From positions 20,408,472 to 20,472,471 of the forward strand of contig OY855914.1 of assembly GCA_963693305.1 (NCBI GenBank): a stretch of 64,000 nt of DNA, read 5' to 3'. Source of the DNA: Meandrina meandrites. Its lineage: Eukaryota > Cnidaria > Anthozoa > Scleractinia > Meandrinidae. The notes under the pieces were generated by a model that was not told where the DNA came from, ran no database searches, and saw only the letters and a program-made list of their open reading frames with translations. Both the position numbers and the translations under genes were made by a program. Within the stretch, counting starts at the first letter, position 1, and the number at the start of each line of letters is the position of its first letter. Below, in pieces: positions 52,649 to 64,000 of this stretch.

Positions 52649-52817
52649 TCATTGACTCTCAGAAGTATTTTCCGATATATATAACCCTTCATCTACCAAA
52701 CTAGCTCGAACAAGCATCTCTTGAAAGTTATCTGTATCGTCGTCATTTAGATTCACATAATAGCCATCTTCGTCCTTGTATCGAATCTGCAGTGCTGGAC
52801 GTGTGATGTCGCAAGCT
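52649..52817 (-). CDS. Exon with PB1-like domain
   Basis: On the minus strand a frame from an acceptor-like ctgcggtag (about 52818) to TGA at 52649-52651 encodes a segment with ALQIRYKDEDGYYVNLNDDD. The lysine-Asp-Glu-Asp-Gly then Asp-rich layout matches the OPCA loop of PB1 domains, which mediate protein pairing in signalling adaptors. Only the last 55 residues are present. It lies inside the 2.5-kb TIR element, so it could be a captured host exon or an element-encoded gene. Confidence 0.5.
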
Positions 52818-53124
52818 ACCGCAGGTCTGTCTGATATTCTTCACAAGCGAAGAACACAAATACTTTAGCACGGTGTCATCGACAATGTCCGATTCTATAT
52901 AAAACTTCACAAATTAATCCTGGCCATACTCAACTTTTACATGGAACTTCATGCCGACGGACTAATGAACTCAAAATAGATCAAGACTTCTCGTCGCGCC
53001 ACATATCAATCACAGTGTCTACGCCCACTCTGATGTTCGGCTCTTTTGTTAAAGTGTCAAAAAAGTGTCAGAAATTCGTCAAAAATCTTGGTTAAGTGGA
53101 AACGGTAGCGCACTCCGCGCTGTA

Positions 53125-56100
53125 AAAATGCTCTTCTCCGAATGAAAATATACTTTCGAAATTTGAAGGACTACGCTAAAAACTACTATACGGAAGTAAA
53201 AGGTTTGCGGGTAATATTTAAAGAAGACCTCCCCAAAATTTCCGAGAAATGAACATCAAATTGAACATGTAAATAAGTTCGATAGGACGTAAATTTGACC
53301 GAAATGCTAAGTTTTTCGTCTTCCTTGTAGCTTTGATGAAAAAGAACTACAACAAATTTAAACTAATACAATTATGCAGCGAGTTTATTAAACAGATCAG
53401 TTCTAGTTATTTCTTACTTTTAAGTCCTCAGATAACCTCAAACTCGATAGTTTAAGAGTAAACATGTATGACTTAAGGGATTGTCGGCATAATGTTGGAA
53501 TTATTCATAATATTGGAATTTTGTTTAATCGATATATGCGTGGATATGCGGGCTTGTTCAGTTCTGTCGGTGTTTTGAGTGATTTGTTTGATGTTTGCTT
53601 TCAGCGATACTTCAAGTTTGTTAATCATTACTAAATGAGATTATCAGTTTTGACAAAGGATAACCAAAATTTACATAGAAAACGCTGTCACGCAAAGTGA
53701 AATTTCATTCAAATAGGGCTAAACTTCTTTACTGTAAACTACGGAGTAGTTTGCCATAGAAAAGCAGTAATAACAAAATAGCAAGATAAACATACAAGCT
53801 CTAAAACAGTGATACAGCAGACTGAGAAAGCCTGTGCCGGCCTGAACAAAGCTCCTATCAAGTCTAAGGGGTTTTTCCCTAAAATGGGTTTTGTCCCTAC
53901 TTTTCGTCGCATATCTGCGACTAACTAATAAGTTTGGATTTCCGCTTCCTATATATTTAGTCGATATATGCGGACATCTCTGGACATTTCAGGTTTCTAT
54001 CTAATAAAGACGCGCAATATTTTTCCTGAATGTTAATTTATAATTAATACTTCCTATACAGCACCTTTCACATGGATGAGCATTAATGTAAAACAGAAAC
54101 TGGACTAGTTGGAATTCTCAGAAATATAATCCATATAAATTTTGCAACATAGAGGCTGCTAAGTTGAGTTTGTTACCTTTACAGGCAAAAATTAAAGCTT
54201 TGTAGATAGTAAATCGCTGGGGTTTTTTTTCACATTATCAATCATTAGTGTGCGACATGTTTCCTGTTTGCGACAATTGTATCTGTTGCGAAAGTTGTCC
54301 AGTGAATTCAGTATCATGTTGACTACAGATCTATTGGGACTCTCGCGAGTTTTGGCCCAGGCCAGACTGGGCTAAATTATTGTTTTCATATCACCATATA
54401 GCTAGAGTGCTCGTAAATATGGATCACATTTCCTTACGTTACCGCACTTTCCAATCCTAAATCTTATAATAGTCAGTTTTTGGCACCTTAACAGCTGACA
54501 ACGCAGGGACAGTAATTTAAAAATGCGCTGTCTTTTCATTATAAACATTAGAGTATGAAATTTTACTAAACCTTTCAGAAAACCCCATCTACAGGCTTTC
54601 ATTATTCAAAACACTTCTCGTAATCCCGCATACAAGAATACTTACAAGGACTACATCCTCCGCATGCATCGGCGAAATTCTGGCTGACTCCAATGATTAA
54701 CCCAATACAAGAAGGCTGTTAAACTTGGCGAAAGAGCCCATATATTGGGGGTGCCAAAGGTAGCTAAGAAGAAAATTACACGTCCGCAGTTAGTTATTGG
54801 GCATAGAAAGTCGTCGTATCTTGTTTCCCATTGGGAGTGCTTTATAGGGAAAAATCCCTTGGCCTAGAAGTGACCCTGCAGGAGTTTCTATGACCTGAAG
54901 CAATGCAAACAAATATTCCGAGAAATTCAAATTCATTAAATATTATGCAGGCGCTATATATAGGTACTCGGTGAAGTTCTAAAATGGTCTGCAAAAACAG
55001 CCGAGCATTTATTTATTCATTGCAATCTATGTCTGCACCAGAAAAAATCGTTTTTGCCAGGTCAATGCATCTTTATACTGCAGCTCGCGAAACAGCTTCC
55101 GGTCTCGGTCACCATGACAACTTCAACACGGTCAAAGTGTGTAATTCAGCGAGCCCGACTCAACTCGGGTTCGTGTATATTTATGAGTCTTGTATGTATC
55201 TTAGTAACGCTCAACGCTTTTTTACGTCACATCCCATTGGGAATCTCAAGTCGGTACTAATTTAAAAAAAAAGTTTTTACGTTCCGAACATTGGAGATAT
55301 TTTCAGCAGTAAGTTTCCGATGCTACCACAGGCAGCCCAAGCTAACGATAGGAGACACAGTACACTACGAATACTCAATTTATAAGAGTTTGTATGGGAA
55401 CGAAACAATTTTCTTTTAGGAGGTACAAATTTCAATGTTTTATGAAAAAAATTGACTTACACTGTAATTGTGTCGTATTATTAATTGTTTTCCAGCTCCT
55501 CAGACCAATTTGAATTGATTTGTGTGAGTTACTGTTGTGCGAAAATTTTGAACACGTGTACTATATTAAATATTCCCAAGGCTGGAAACAATTATCGACA
55601 GCATCTCACTCGAAGCGCCATATCTTTCATGAAACTGGTCAAATCGCTACAGAAATTCCACCACTGTAATCTCTGGTAATTTGCTTATCATTTCGCCGTT
55701 CCTCGGGTTCCGAGTGCTGTACTGAAGTGTAGAAAAATCCGCCAAAGTGCGACCATTGCTTTTCTTGGTATGCGTAACCGGTTGAACCACACACAAAATG
55801 GCGTCAGGTTGACAAAATCGACCTCAGTAGGGGAGAGGCATGGGAATATTGTCACCAACACCAAATTGCGCTGTGAGACCCAAAGAGCTTATCTCCGGCC
55901 TCGCGAACCCCAACGAAAATGCCCATAAAACTGTCGATTTCCCGGCGATCGACACATTGTGACCGATTTTAATGAACTTGACAATTTCGGCTTGCTCTGC
56001 CGTTTAGCTGCTAATCGGCAAGTGAGTACACGAGGCTTTTGATTTAGAAAGGGGTGAGATATTTTTAGAAAACGGTCGGGGCAATTTTCAAGTGCCGCTG

Positions 56101-56439
56101 ATGTCCTATTTCCGGTATAAATTCGACCTCTTTGTTTCCCTTGGGTAATTCTATTACTATGTTGCGCATGTGTAAACTGAAAACCGAATACATAATGAAT
56201 TACACACTTTGATCGTGTTGAAGTCCTAATGACAAGAATATAACTTTCGTCGATAATACCAATTCAACTGAAGTTGTGTTCATTGATATCAGCCTGACTA
56301 ACCCAACAGAATTTCCTTCTGGATTAACTTTTTTTTTTCGTGGTCAATAATGGCATTGCTGACCCGGGTCAAACAACTACTTAGTGACTTCAGGCACGAT
56401 TTTGGCGCAACTGATAGTAAATGAATTACATGTAGCTAC
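53125..56439. other. No feature seen
   Basis: AT-rich, non-coding. Short frames (54402-54602, 54984-55265, 55485-55679) have no domains. Repeated short motifs such as tcgatatatgcgg occur near 53529 and 53960. Confidence 0.45.
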
Positions 56440-56840
56440 GCGGTTATGTGCAAAAATTGTGCACTTTGTGATAAAAGCATGAAATTTGGCACAAAAGTTC
56501 CTTTCTACATACTTAACAATTTGGGATATGGAGCCATCCTGAAAGAAAAGAAATTGGCATGTTTTGACGGTTTTTCAAAAATGGCCGCTCAGCCAAACCG
56601 GAAGTGAAAATTACGACAACCGAAAATTGCCAAATACATTTGTTTTGGTGTTGAAAAAGCAGCAAGTTTGGTGCAAAAGACCGTTTCTACATACTAATCA
56701 ATTTGATAGATGGAATCATCCTGAAAGAAAAGGAATTGGCGTGTTTTTAGGATTTTCAAAATGGCCGCTCCCCTAAACCGGAAGTGAAATTTATGACAAC
56801 CGAAAATTGCCAAATGCTTTTGTTTTAGTCACAAAGTCAG
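56440..56840. repeat. Tandem duplication with inverted relative at about 61345-61455
   Basis: A unit of about 183 bp (ctttctacatactta, then gccatcctgaaagaaaag, aaatggccgctc and ggaagtgaaa) is present twice. A rearranged inverted copy of its first part (tgcacaaaat-type and gtgcactttgtgataaaag) is at 61345-61455. Confidence 0.75.
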
Positions 56841-57279
56841 CCTTACGAATTCGTTTTTATCCGTTTTGCATTGTTGACAAAGAAGTGAGTAAATAACGTT
56901 GTTTTCTATTCATGATGACATAACAAAATTAAAATGTTCTGTGAAACAGGAAGCTGAATACATCACAGTCGTTCATTCTTTTGGGCTGTTTTTACAGTTT
57001 TACAAGTCTTGTTCTGTTTTTGCAATAAAAAGCATGTATGCAGTGAAATTAACACAGTTCACACTATTCAGTGGTCTACTGACATTCCTCATTGCAAGCA
57101 CAAAGTGCTGTGCACTTTAAAAGACCTTTAATGCATGAGCAGTTTTTACGACATCGCTTCTTACTACCACGCTTGATAAGCTCTAAGTGGTTGCACTAGA
57201 CGACGATCCACAGTCGCGTGGAAAAGGAAGCTGTGAATGAGGCAATGACCTTACCTGCTTGTTGCTAGCAATAGTGTGT

Positions 57280-57934
57280 TTAAGGGGGGTCCTTCTTAAC
57301 TACTAAGTTGTTGCTAAGGAAGGTATCTAACCGCCATATTTTGGAAACTTGACCTGCTACGGATAAGCTTTTTTCGCAACTTTGTTCAATTGTAGAGTCT
57401 TTCAAGAGTTTCAAATCACGGCCATATTTGACAAGTGGCGTGGCCAGAATAGGAAAAACCCTAAAACTGAAAGGGTATATAGAACTGAAAGTTAAAATCA
57501 GTGCCAATAGATAAAGAATGTCCACATGCTTAATGCTTCGTATGGGTTTTACAAAATTTGCATTATTGTAAAAGTTATGACATAATAAACACCCGTATTT
57601 TCAGACTTTCTTAAGTAGCGTTTTTTTCTTTCTTGTAAACGGTAATCCCATACATAGGATTATAAAGAAGGCTATGTTATCTCCGATTCTTTAAAAAATT
57701 CAGAACTCTTCCTTTTTTCCTCCAAGTTTTAGGGATTTTAAATTCCAACGCGCGGTTTAGGACTGGCACTAGTTATGCAGGCGCAATGTCAATATTTCAA
57801 GCAGGTATTTCCTGCCCCACAAAATTTACCATTTAGCGTTACAAAACGGTCCAAAATGGCTTGCCACTAAAACTGGTCTTCAGGAATTCCCTAGCAACTG
57901 CTCTAGATCTGTAGTTAAGAAGGACCCCCCTTAA
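57280..57934. mobile_element. MITE with TTAA target site (piggyBac-like)
   Basis: TIR GGGGGGTCCTTCTTAACTAC at the left pairs with gtagttaagaaggacccccc at the right, each directly flanked by TTAA (57280-57283 and 57931-57934). No transposase inside. TTAA duplication plus short TIR fits a non-autonomous piggyBac-like element, although the G-start terminus is atypical. Confidence 0.75.
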
Positions 57935-58584
57935 TATGTAGCTCTCTTTGAAGTAGTGCTGTTTGGGTTGGAGATATGGCATCAAGGCCACTTCATCTCT
58001 GCACAAATAGCTGTTAGCGTGCTTCAATTACTTTATTCTCTGTATTTTTAGTGCTAGCTCTGTTAGACAGCAAGAGAACAGATCTTTCTACTATATACAG
58101 TGTCATCTTCTTGACAGTGGCGTTCACTCAATGAAAGGAAAGCATTGGTTGCATTCTTGAATAATTTCCAGGTTGATCATGCAGTCTCATTTTATGTTTA
58201 TTCCGTGTCTGGAAAAAGTAGGACACATGCAGTATCACACACTGTGAAGCCTTAAACAATGGTAGCATTTTGGATATCTCTTTCCCAGGCAAGCAAGTAT
58301 CGGAAGCTGGTACCAACTCCAAATGCTAAACACAAACACAATGTCAACTTGCTTACTGACTTTGCTACATTTGCTACAAACAAAACGAGCACAGCAGTGT
58401 CGACAGGCGAATAACTATCTTGTTACCTAGAGGACAAATGAGTATTTTGGCGAGGCCAGGGACCGCGGAGGGGGAGGGGCTGGTAGGGCTATAGCCCTAA
58501 CACTTTTTTGCTTGGGTTGATGCTCCAGATAACATGGATATTTTATGAATTTTACCACTTGAAAGCAACAAAACGCGTCTACTC

Positions 58585-59083
58585 TTGCATATGCACGAAG
58601 TCAAAGGCTCGGCAAAGCTGCGCGGTGGCAGTTATTTTCACCCTACCTACCATACTGCCAAAGATCACTTTCGAGGGGAGTATTATGGGGCCCTTGATCT
58701 TATCGTCAGTGTTATCGACAAGCGCTTTAACCAGGAAATCTTCAGCCCCTACGCCCAAAGCTGCTAATGGTGACGACTATGAGTCAGAGTTCAAGTTTCT
58801 GAAGCATCGTACTGCCCAGATGTTGATACTGGGATGCTACCCAGGCAGCTAAGTGTTTTGGAAGCTATGTTGAAGATATCATGTTTCGACGACATCCTGT
58901 CGGCGGTAACGAAGGTTCCAGAACCAGAGAAGAAGCTCGTTCAGGAAGTCCAAACTATCTACTGGCTGCTCGTTGTAAATGCTGCTATCTATGCTGCTGG
59001 CTTAGATTCAGGATGGCTTAGATCCAGGATGGACGCGAAAGGTCTAGCAGCCTTTGCGTTTCAAAGCTCTCGGTCATTAGGGT
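58585..59083 (+). pseudogene. Broken hAT-family transposase fragment
   Basis: Two frames, 58585-58767 and 58834-59083, are in different phases. The first contains HFRGEYYGALDLIVSVIDKR and FNQEIFSPYA, which match the pre-catalytic region of hAT transposases related to ZMYM1/DUF4371 proteins. The second has LSVLEAMLK followed by a Trp/Leu-rich stretch. A stop and frameshifts separate them and the C-terminal catalytic part is missing, so it is inactive. Confidence 0.65.
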
Positions 59084-59193
59084 GATAAGCGTGAGCAAAA
59101 GAAAATTGAGGGGGTCTTAGGAAGGACCCCACTCAATTTTCCTTCTCTCGCTTCGCTCGCGCTTACCCGCTTTTCGCCCTAATGACCGAGAGC
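59066..59193. repeat. Hairpin nested in the hAT-like element
   Basis: Arms around gctctcggtcattagggtga pair with its inverse at the end, about 55 bp each, with gaccccactcaattttc in the centre. Confidence 0.8.
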
Positions 59194-59558
59194 CTAGAAC
59201 AGGCTATAGCAGCCTAGCCGTGTTAAATGGCCACAAGCAGAGAACAGAGACCAGTGGGGCCTCAACAATCAGTCTTTGTATAGCTGAAGACGCACAAGAG
59301 TTTCCTTCTCGCATCGAGAATCCCAAGAGAAATTTTTGCAACTTGAAAAAGTAGAGAGCTTAGGTAGTTTATTTAACATATTTACTGTATTGGATGGTAT
59401 ACCAAGAAAGGACGGCTATGTTATATTTACTGGGGTTGTATAAATGGTCGAACAGTGGCCCCTCATGTTTGTTTGTCTTGGTAAAAAATTGTTAAAAATT
59501 GTTTGTCTTGGCCAGATTTTTTAGCCCTACCACTTTTAAATGGTCTCCGCGGTCCCTG

Positions 59559-61344
59559 CGAGGTGGGACGAAGACGGGGGCACAACTGATTTTCATGTCA
59601 CTAAAGCTGTGTTCACACTTGGCCGAAACATGAGTGAAACAAGTTCCGCTCTGAAAAGTGTTTACACAAGACGGGGTGTTATTCTGAGCATGATTGAAGG
59701 AACCTCAAGAGGTAGTTTCGATCATGATCAGATGAAAGATGTTACATGTAAGAGTGGCGGACGTGTGGAGAGGACGCGAATGCTCAAAAGATTCAAAATT
59801 GGGCCTACTGTGAGACCAAAATGCTTAGTTAAAATAAGGGTCGATGTAGCGAAATGACAGCAATTATTGGCGATGGGTTGAAAGCGGAAAAATTTGGGAG
59901 AACATCGCTACCAAACTTAACGGCAGCAACTACAAGCGCAATTCAAAACCAAAAGTTACAAACAATTCTTCTTGTACTGAAGACAGCGCAGATGCTGTCT
60001 GCTCGCTAAACGCTGGAAAGCCCTTCTACACTAAACCAAGGAATTAATGGAAATGTTGTAATTTCGAGCTGAAGTGTACTAGATTTATGCAAGTACCATA
60101 TCTATAACTGCATAAATTATAACAACAGGCATGAAACGCGTTTGAAACTGACATTTGATGTGAACAATGCATTAACAAACATGTTTAGGTGAAACATGTT
60201 TTGTTGAAACATGTTTACTCTAAACATGTTTCGGGTTTAACAGGGAATTCATATAGGTTACCTTCTCTGTTTTGGCACGATATATAGTGTAGCAATCATT
60301 CTTTAGAGATGTTATTTGTTGCTTGGTCTTGGAAACATCTTTTGGCGAAGGACAACTGAATAAGTTTGATTTGTTTGGGAATAGTTGCAACACTGTGTGA
60401 TGCCATTTTTGATGTTTCGGAACGCTCTAGGTTTTAATATGCATTATCAATGAAACAATGAATGGCTACGTGAACAACCTGACATGTGCGTAAGCACACA
60501 GAGATCAGATCAAACAGGCGAACAGGCGAGAGTCTAGAGTACATAAAGCCATGCACAAGGCTGACTGACTTAAGGGTTTTACTTGGTTCTAAAGTCATTA
60601 GAATTAGGTTTGTGTAAATGCACAACAGGGGGTCATCTACACCAACGCGAAATTGAATGAACAGATGGATGACCCAGACAGGTGCATGTGCATCAGAATG
60701 CCTGAAGGGCAAAAAACCGCACAGATAACAGGCGTGTGAACACAGAAGACCATCTTTGCAAATGACTGACTACAGGTTTTTTACTTGGTAGTAACCTGTT
60801 ATCCTTATGATATTTTATCACTTGCTTTAGGTAAACTTAAGAATCTAGTGAGCTTACTATACTAATAAAGCCAAACCAGGGCGAATATCTCTAAACCACA
60901 GCTGGCCTTAAGTGACTGAGGTGAGCTGACTTCTAGCATTCTCATTGTATCATGTTGAGCTTACAACAGGATTAGTTTATTTTAAGAACATATTTAAAAA
61001 GTGCGAGAAGTATTTTGAAAAAAAAAAAAAGACTAAAATATTATTTGGAAAGATGTTCGTATTACTGCAGTAGAGAAGACAAACTTAACATTAAGACTCA
61101 CATCCGGTTCAGAATACCCAGTTCTAAATTGTTTAGAAAAACTTATAATTTATTTATTTTGCATTGTCCATGATTTACATTCACATTACATTGAAATCAA
61201 AGACATGTATTTTATTCAATATGGTAACCTGCAGGTTTTAACAGCAGGTTTAAGCCACTTCCTGTTGATGCACAATTCACTTCCGGTAAAGATGGCGGCT
61301 ATTTACAAAACATCCTCTTAATTTGTGTCAGATCTAATTTTGGC
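59559..61344. other. No gene seen; repeated AAACATGTTT motifs
   Basis: aaacatgttt-type motifs recur at about 60176-60235 (four copies in 60 bp). No coding sequence recognised. Confidence 0.45.
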
Positions 61345-61455
61345 GCTGGCTCCATATCCGAAATTGATTCCTGCATTATGCTGCTTATTTCCACCAAGTT
61401 TGGTGCTTTTATCATAAAGTGCACAATTTTTACCAAAATCTGCACATAACCGCAG
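61345..61455 (-). repeat. Inverted relative of the 56.4-kb repeat
   Basis: The minus strand shares gtgcactttatgataaaagc and the following sequence with about 56455-56545. Confidence 0.6.
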
Positions 61456-62802
61456 GACTAATGGTAAACAGTACTGTTTTTCAAGGACCGTATCTCGAAT
61501 TGTCTTTTCTTTGTCCTTTAGCAGATTTTAGCTTTTTTCCTCGTTTTGCAATCTGATCATAGTTTTTCTTCGCCTGAGATAATGAAATGGAGCATTTGAA
61601 AACCACTCTCACATTGGCGCTTACAGTTTTTTTTAAATTACATAAGGGAAAGCCCCTTAAGAAGGGAAAATCCCTGAGGGCGTTCGCATGCACAAACCCG
61701 TTGTAGTATTTACCAAGCAGTCTTTTAGTGTCCGAAATGTGACTGGAAACTGTGTGCAGTGTTCAAACTGAAGGTGTCTCTCGTGTACGCATTGCCGTCT
61801 CGATCTCTAAACCAGTCATGTGTCAGGAGAGATTAATCAATGAGGGGGTAGGGGGGGGGGGGGGGGGGGGTCCTCTGGCACGATTCACGGACGAAAAAAA
61901 TAACGAATCACGGATCACGGATATTGAAATTTCATTTTCCCAAATCACGAAAATAAGTACTCTTTTATCCTGTTCTTACGCTACAAATAGTGTTTGAAGA
62001 AATCAAAATTGATTAAGAAATTACGAAACTAAGAAAGAAACATACTCTTTTATCCTGTTCTTACTCTACAAAGAGTGTTTGACCATTGACGTTACGATAA
62101 TTATACGGAGATCACATTTGAGGTCTCGCGTCTCAAAATCACGCAAAATAAAGTCAATAAAGTGGTGAACTCACGAATATCGGTTATTAATTCAAGCTCT
62201 TCATGTGTCACGCAAAACCTTCTGGTCACGGGTCACGAAGAATAAATTTATTAAATTCACGTTTCACGGAAAATAAAATCAGCTGATCACGCGTCACGAG
62301 AATACCCCTGTACGACCCTCATGAATGTTAAGGGAATTATGATAAAATAGAACTCTTGAGGTTTGGAGGTTTGCCTTACCGGAGACCTGTTTAATAAACG
62401 GCACGCGATGCATGCAGAAGCGATGACGTTTCACAAGGGGTCTTTGATAATTTTCAGGACATTTGTCAAAAAATTAGGGTACATAAAAGTAACTGACAAC
62501 TTCTGTGCTGAATGATTGTTCAACAAAAATTGCGTTATCTTGGCGTGACATACGATATACGATACATATATACGATGCAAGGTCAAACGTTGTCTAAAAT
62601 TGTTTACATCTTTTGTTTTAAAGAATGGAGAGATTTCTGTTTACTAAATCTTATAGAACGCATCAAATATAATTTGTTTCTTTCGTTTATGCTTTAAATT
62701 AGTCCTTTCTAACGGCCCAGGAGTATTTTGCTTTGAGTTCTATGCGACGATTTCTTGTTGAGTTGACTTGATTTCTTTTCCCAGTATTCGGTTCGAGTGT
62801 GT
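61456..62802. other. No gene seen; G20 run and short repeats
   Basis: A run of 20 Gs occurs at 61851-61870. From 61880 to 62300, short phrases such as acgaatcacgg, cttttatcctgttcttac and gatcacgggtcacg recur in degraded tandem form. No domain. Confidence 0.45.
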
Positions 62803-63185
62803 ACAATATGCGAGCCAGCGAGTCATGCGAGCCATGTGAGGCAGACCTGCGAGGCACTTAAAAATACCAACAAAAAGGCTACCTAAACGATCTGTAGGCT
62901 AACCGAAGTGCTTTTTTGGCTAACCGGAGTGTTGCTAGGCTAACCAATGTGTTATTTAGGCTAACCGAAATGGCTCGCTTGCCTCGCATGACTCGCAAGC
63001 CATGTGAACCGGGCAAGCAAGAAATCCCTTATCCCAATATAAAAGCTAACCGCAAGCTACCTAAGAGCTAACTGTAGGCTAACCGAAGTGCTATTTAGGC
63101 TAACCGGAGTGCTATTTAGGCTAACCAATGTGTTTTCAAATGCCTCGCAGGTCTGCCTCGCATGGCTCGCTGGCTCGCACATTGT
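62803..63185. mobile_element. Foldback element with internal tandem repeats
   Basis: The arms acaatatgcgagccagcgag and its inverse (ctcgctggctcgcacattgt) pair at the ends. Internally, aggctaaccgaagtgctatt-type units of 15-20 bp are repeated many times (about 62885-63130). Confidence 0.75.
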
Positions 63186-64000
63186 GCATTCCCTTCGGTG
63201 AGTATACAGATCGGTTGATCACAACAGGCAACAGACAACAGACAACAACAGATCCTGTCCACTCGCACGGCGAGATTAATCGATCACGTCCTCGTCATCG
63301 CTTAAAGAAAGGTTTAAGATGGCTCACCTTTTCAACAGATGTTTCAAAACTGCTAATAATCGGTTGCTTCGTCTGCAGTCACGACAGACATCACTTCTTA
63401 ACTTTATGCCAAATTTATTCGATAACTGATAAAGTGCAACACTCACTGCAGACTCGACATCTCAATTTAACAGCTACAAATGAAATAAGGTTTGCCGATC
63501 GGTGATGATACAAGCTGCAAAAAAATATCTTCCTTTGCCACAAAACAAGATGGCGGATCTCAAAAAGAATACAAACAATGCACCTAGTTCCCATTGCTCT
63601 TCGGTTCAATTCAGGGAGTAATCGTAACACCGTAACACCAAAAATTCCATAAATTCCATCGCTTTTTCGCTTTACAGCATTAACCGATGACGTCATAAAA
63701 TGACGTCATCGCTTAAAAATCGTTCAAATGTCAAATTTTGTAAGCGAACAGCAGTTTCGGCACATTAAGTGAATTGCTTTCGTGCTTGAGTAAATAACCG
63801 CGCGTGCAGTTGTCGCTGTTTAAACAAGGGTTGTATTCAAGAATAAAATATAAAAAAGAAGTTAATTTCAATTTTCGTTTTTCCATTACCGAAAATAATT
63901 CGAATTTAGGCAGCTTTCTAGGTTAAATATACATTCGAGAGATGTATCTTTTTGTTTTAGCCTCTGTTCGTAATTGAGTTTGGTTAGTTTGCGATTTCAA
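63186..64000. other. No gene seen
   Basis: A short perfect inverted repeat occurs near 63686-63710 (gatgacgtcataaaatgacg and its inverse). No recognised coding sequence. Confidence 0.4.

Larger units (their letters stand above)
50596..53124. mobile_element. 2.5-kb TIR element with nested inverted repeat
   Basis: TIR tacagcgcgaagcgcgctac at the left and its near-complement at the right (gtagcgcactccgcgctgta) extend to about 75 bp and include gtttccact and the gtgtcaaaaaagtgtc type repeats. The interior includes a second inverted repeat (50847-52085), a 5S-like sequence and, on the minus strand, a PB1-like exon. No recognised transposase or clear target duplication. Confidence 0.7.
58457..59558. 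mobile_element. hAT-like element with degenerate transposase
   Basis: Perfect 14-bp TIR CAGGGACCGCGGAG (58457-58470) and its inverse (59545-59558). A CAGGG-type start is characteristic of hAT elements. The five bases cgagg adjoin both ends or lie one base off, but an exact 8-bp duplication is not evident. It contains transposase remnants and a nested hairpin. Confidence 0.75.

Noticed and set aside
59540..59857. 105-codon frame
   Set aside because: It starts inside the hAT-like terminal repeat and has no domain or related frame.

Overview
This is a eukaryotic, AT-rich genomic window, most likely from an anthozoan cnidarian such as a coral or sea anemone. The grounds are a host receptor-like gene in short exons with a ZU5-UPA-death tail, tRNA-derived SINEs, very many foldback elements, and a complete-looking Maverick/Polinton element whose proteins resemble those abundant in cnidarian genomes. 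The species cannot be fixed from the sequence.

The centrepiece is the Polinton at 12301-28668 (about 16.4 kb). It is bounded by terminal inverted repeats of about 345 bp that look more than 99% identical, and by a 5-bp target duplication (AATGT). It carries a protein-primed family B DNA polymerase (split by one apparent frameshift near its N terminus), a DDE integrase, a packaging ATPase, a probable double jelly-roll major capsid protein, a probable penton, a 579-residue tail-anchored protein, a coiled-coil/membrane protein, at least five small membrane or accessory proteins, a basic coiled-coil protein and an F-box-like protein. Polymerase and integrase would replicate and integrate the element, and ATPase and capsid proteins would package it. 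No maturation protease was recognised. The outermost part of each inverted repeat is itself a 163-164 bp palindrome. The inner end of both repeats contains the ATG and first four codons of the two outermost genes. A palindrome with core ATCAACTTTGTTGAT recurs at several start codons, and GC-rich hairpins follow several stop codons.

The Polinton lies in an intron of a host minus-strand gene with the cytoplasmic architecture of UNC5-type receptors: juxtamembrane exon (40371-40722), ZU5 exon (38642-39066), ZU5/UPA exons (about 35679-36055, 31240-31389, 30499-30678), then, on the other side of the Polinton, a terminal death-domain exon (11780-12144). Some splice phases do not match, so at least two exons remain unseen. 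Another minus-strand exon with EGF-like repeats lies at 10075-10270.

The left flank (1-10 kb) holds a 112-bp satellite array next to a KDZ-transposase-like exon, a 50-bp array, a SINE and a 4.1-kb near-palindrome flanked by TTAA. The right flank (40.7-64 kb) is almost all repeats: a dispersed repeat in inverted orientation (41.6/49.6 kb), several MITE-like foldbacks, a TIR element at 50.6-53.1 kb holding a 5S-rRNA-like sequence and a PB1-like exon, a TTAA-flanked MITE, a hAT-like element with a broken transposase, and many long G or C homopolymer runs. No bacterial operon, CRISPR array or functional tRNA gene was seen.
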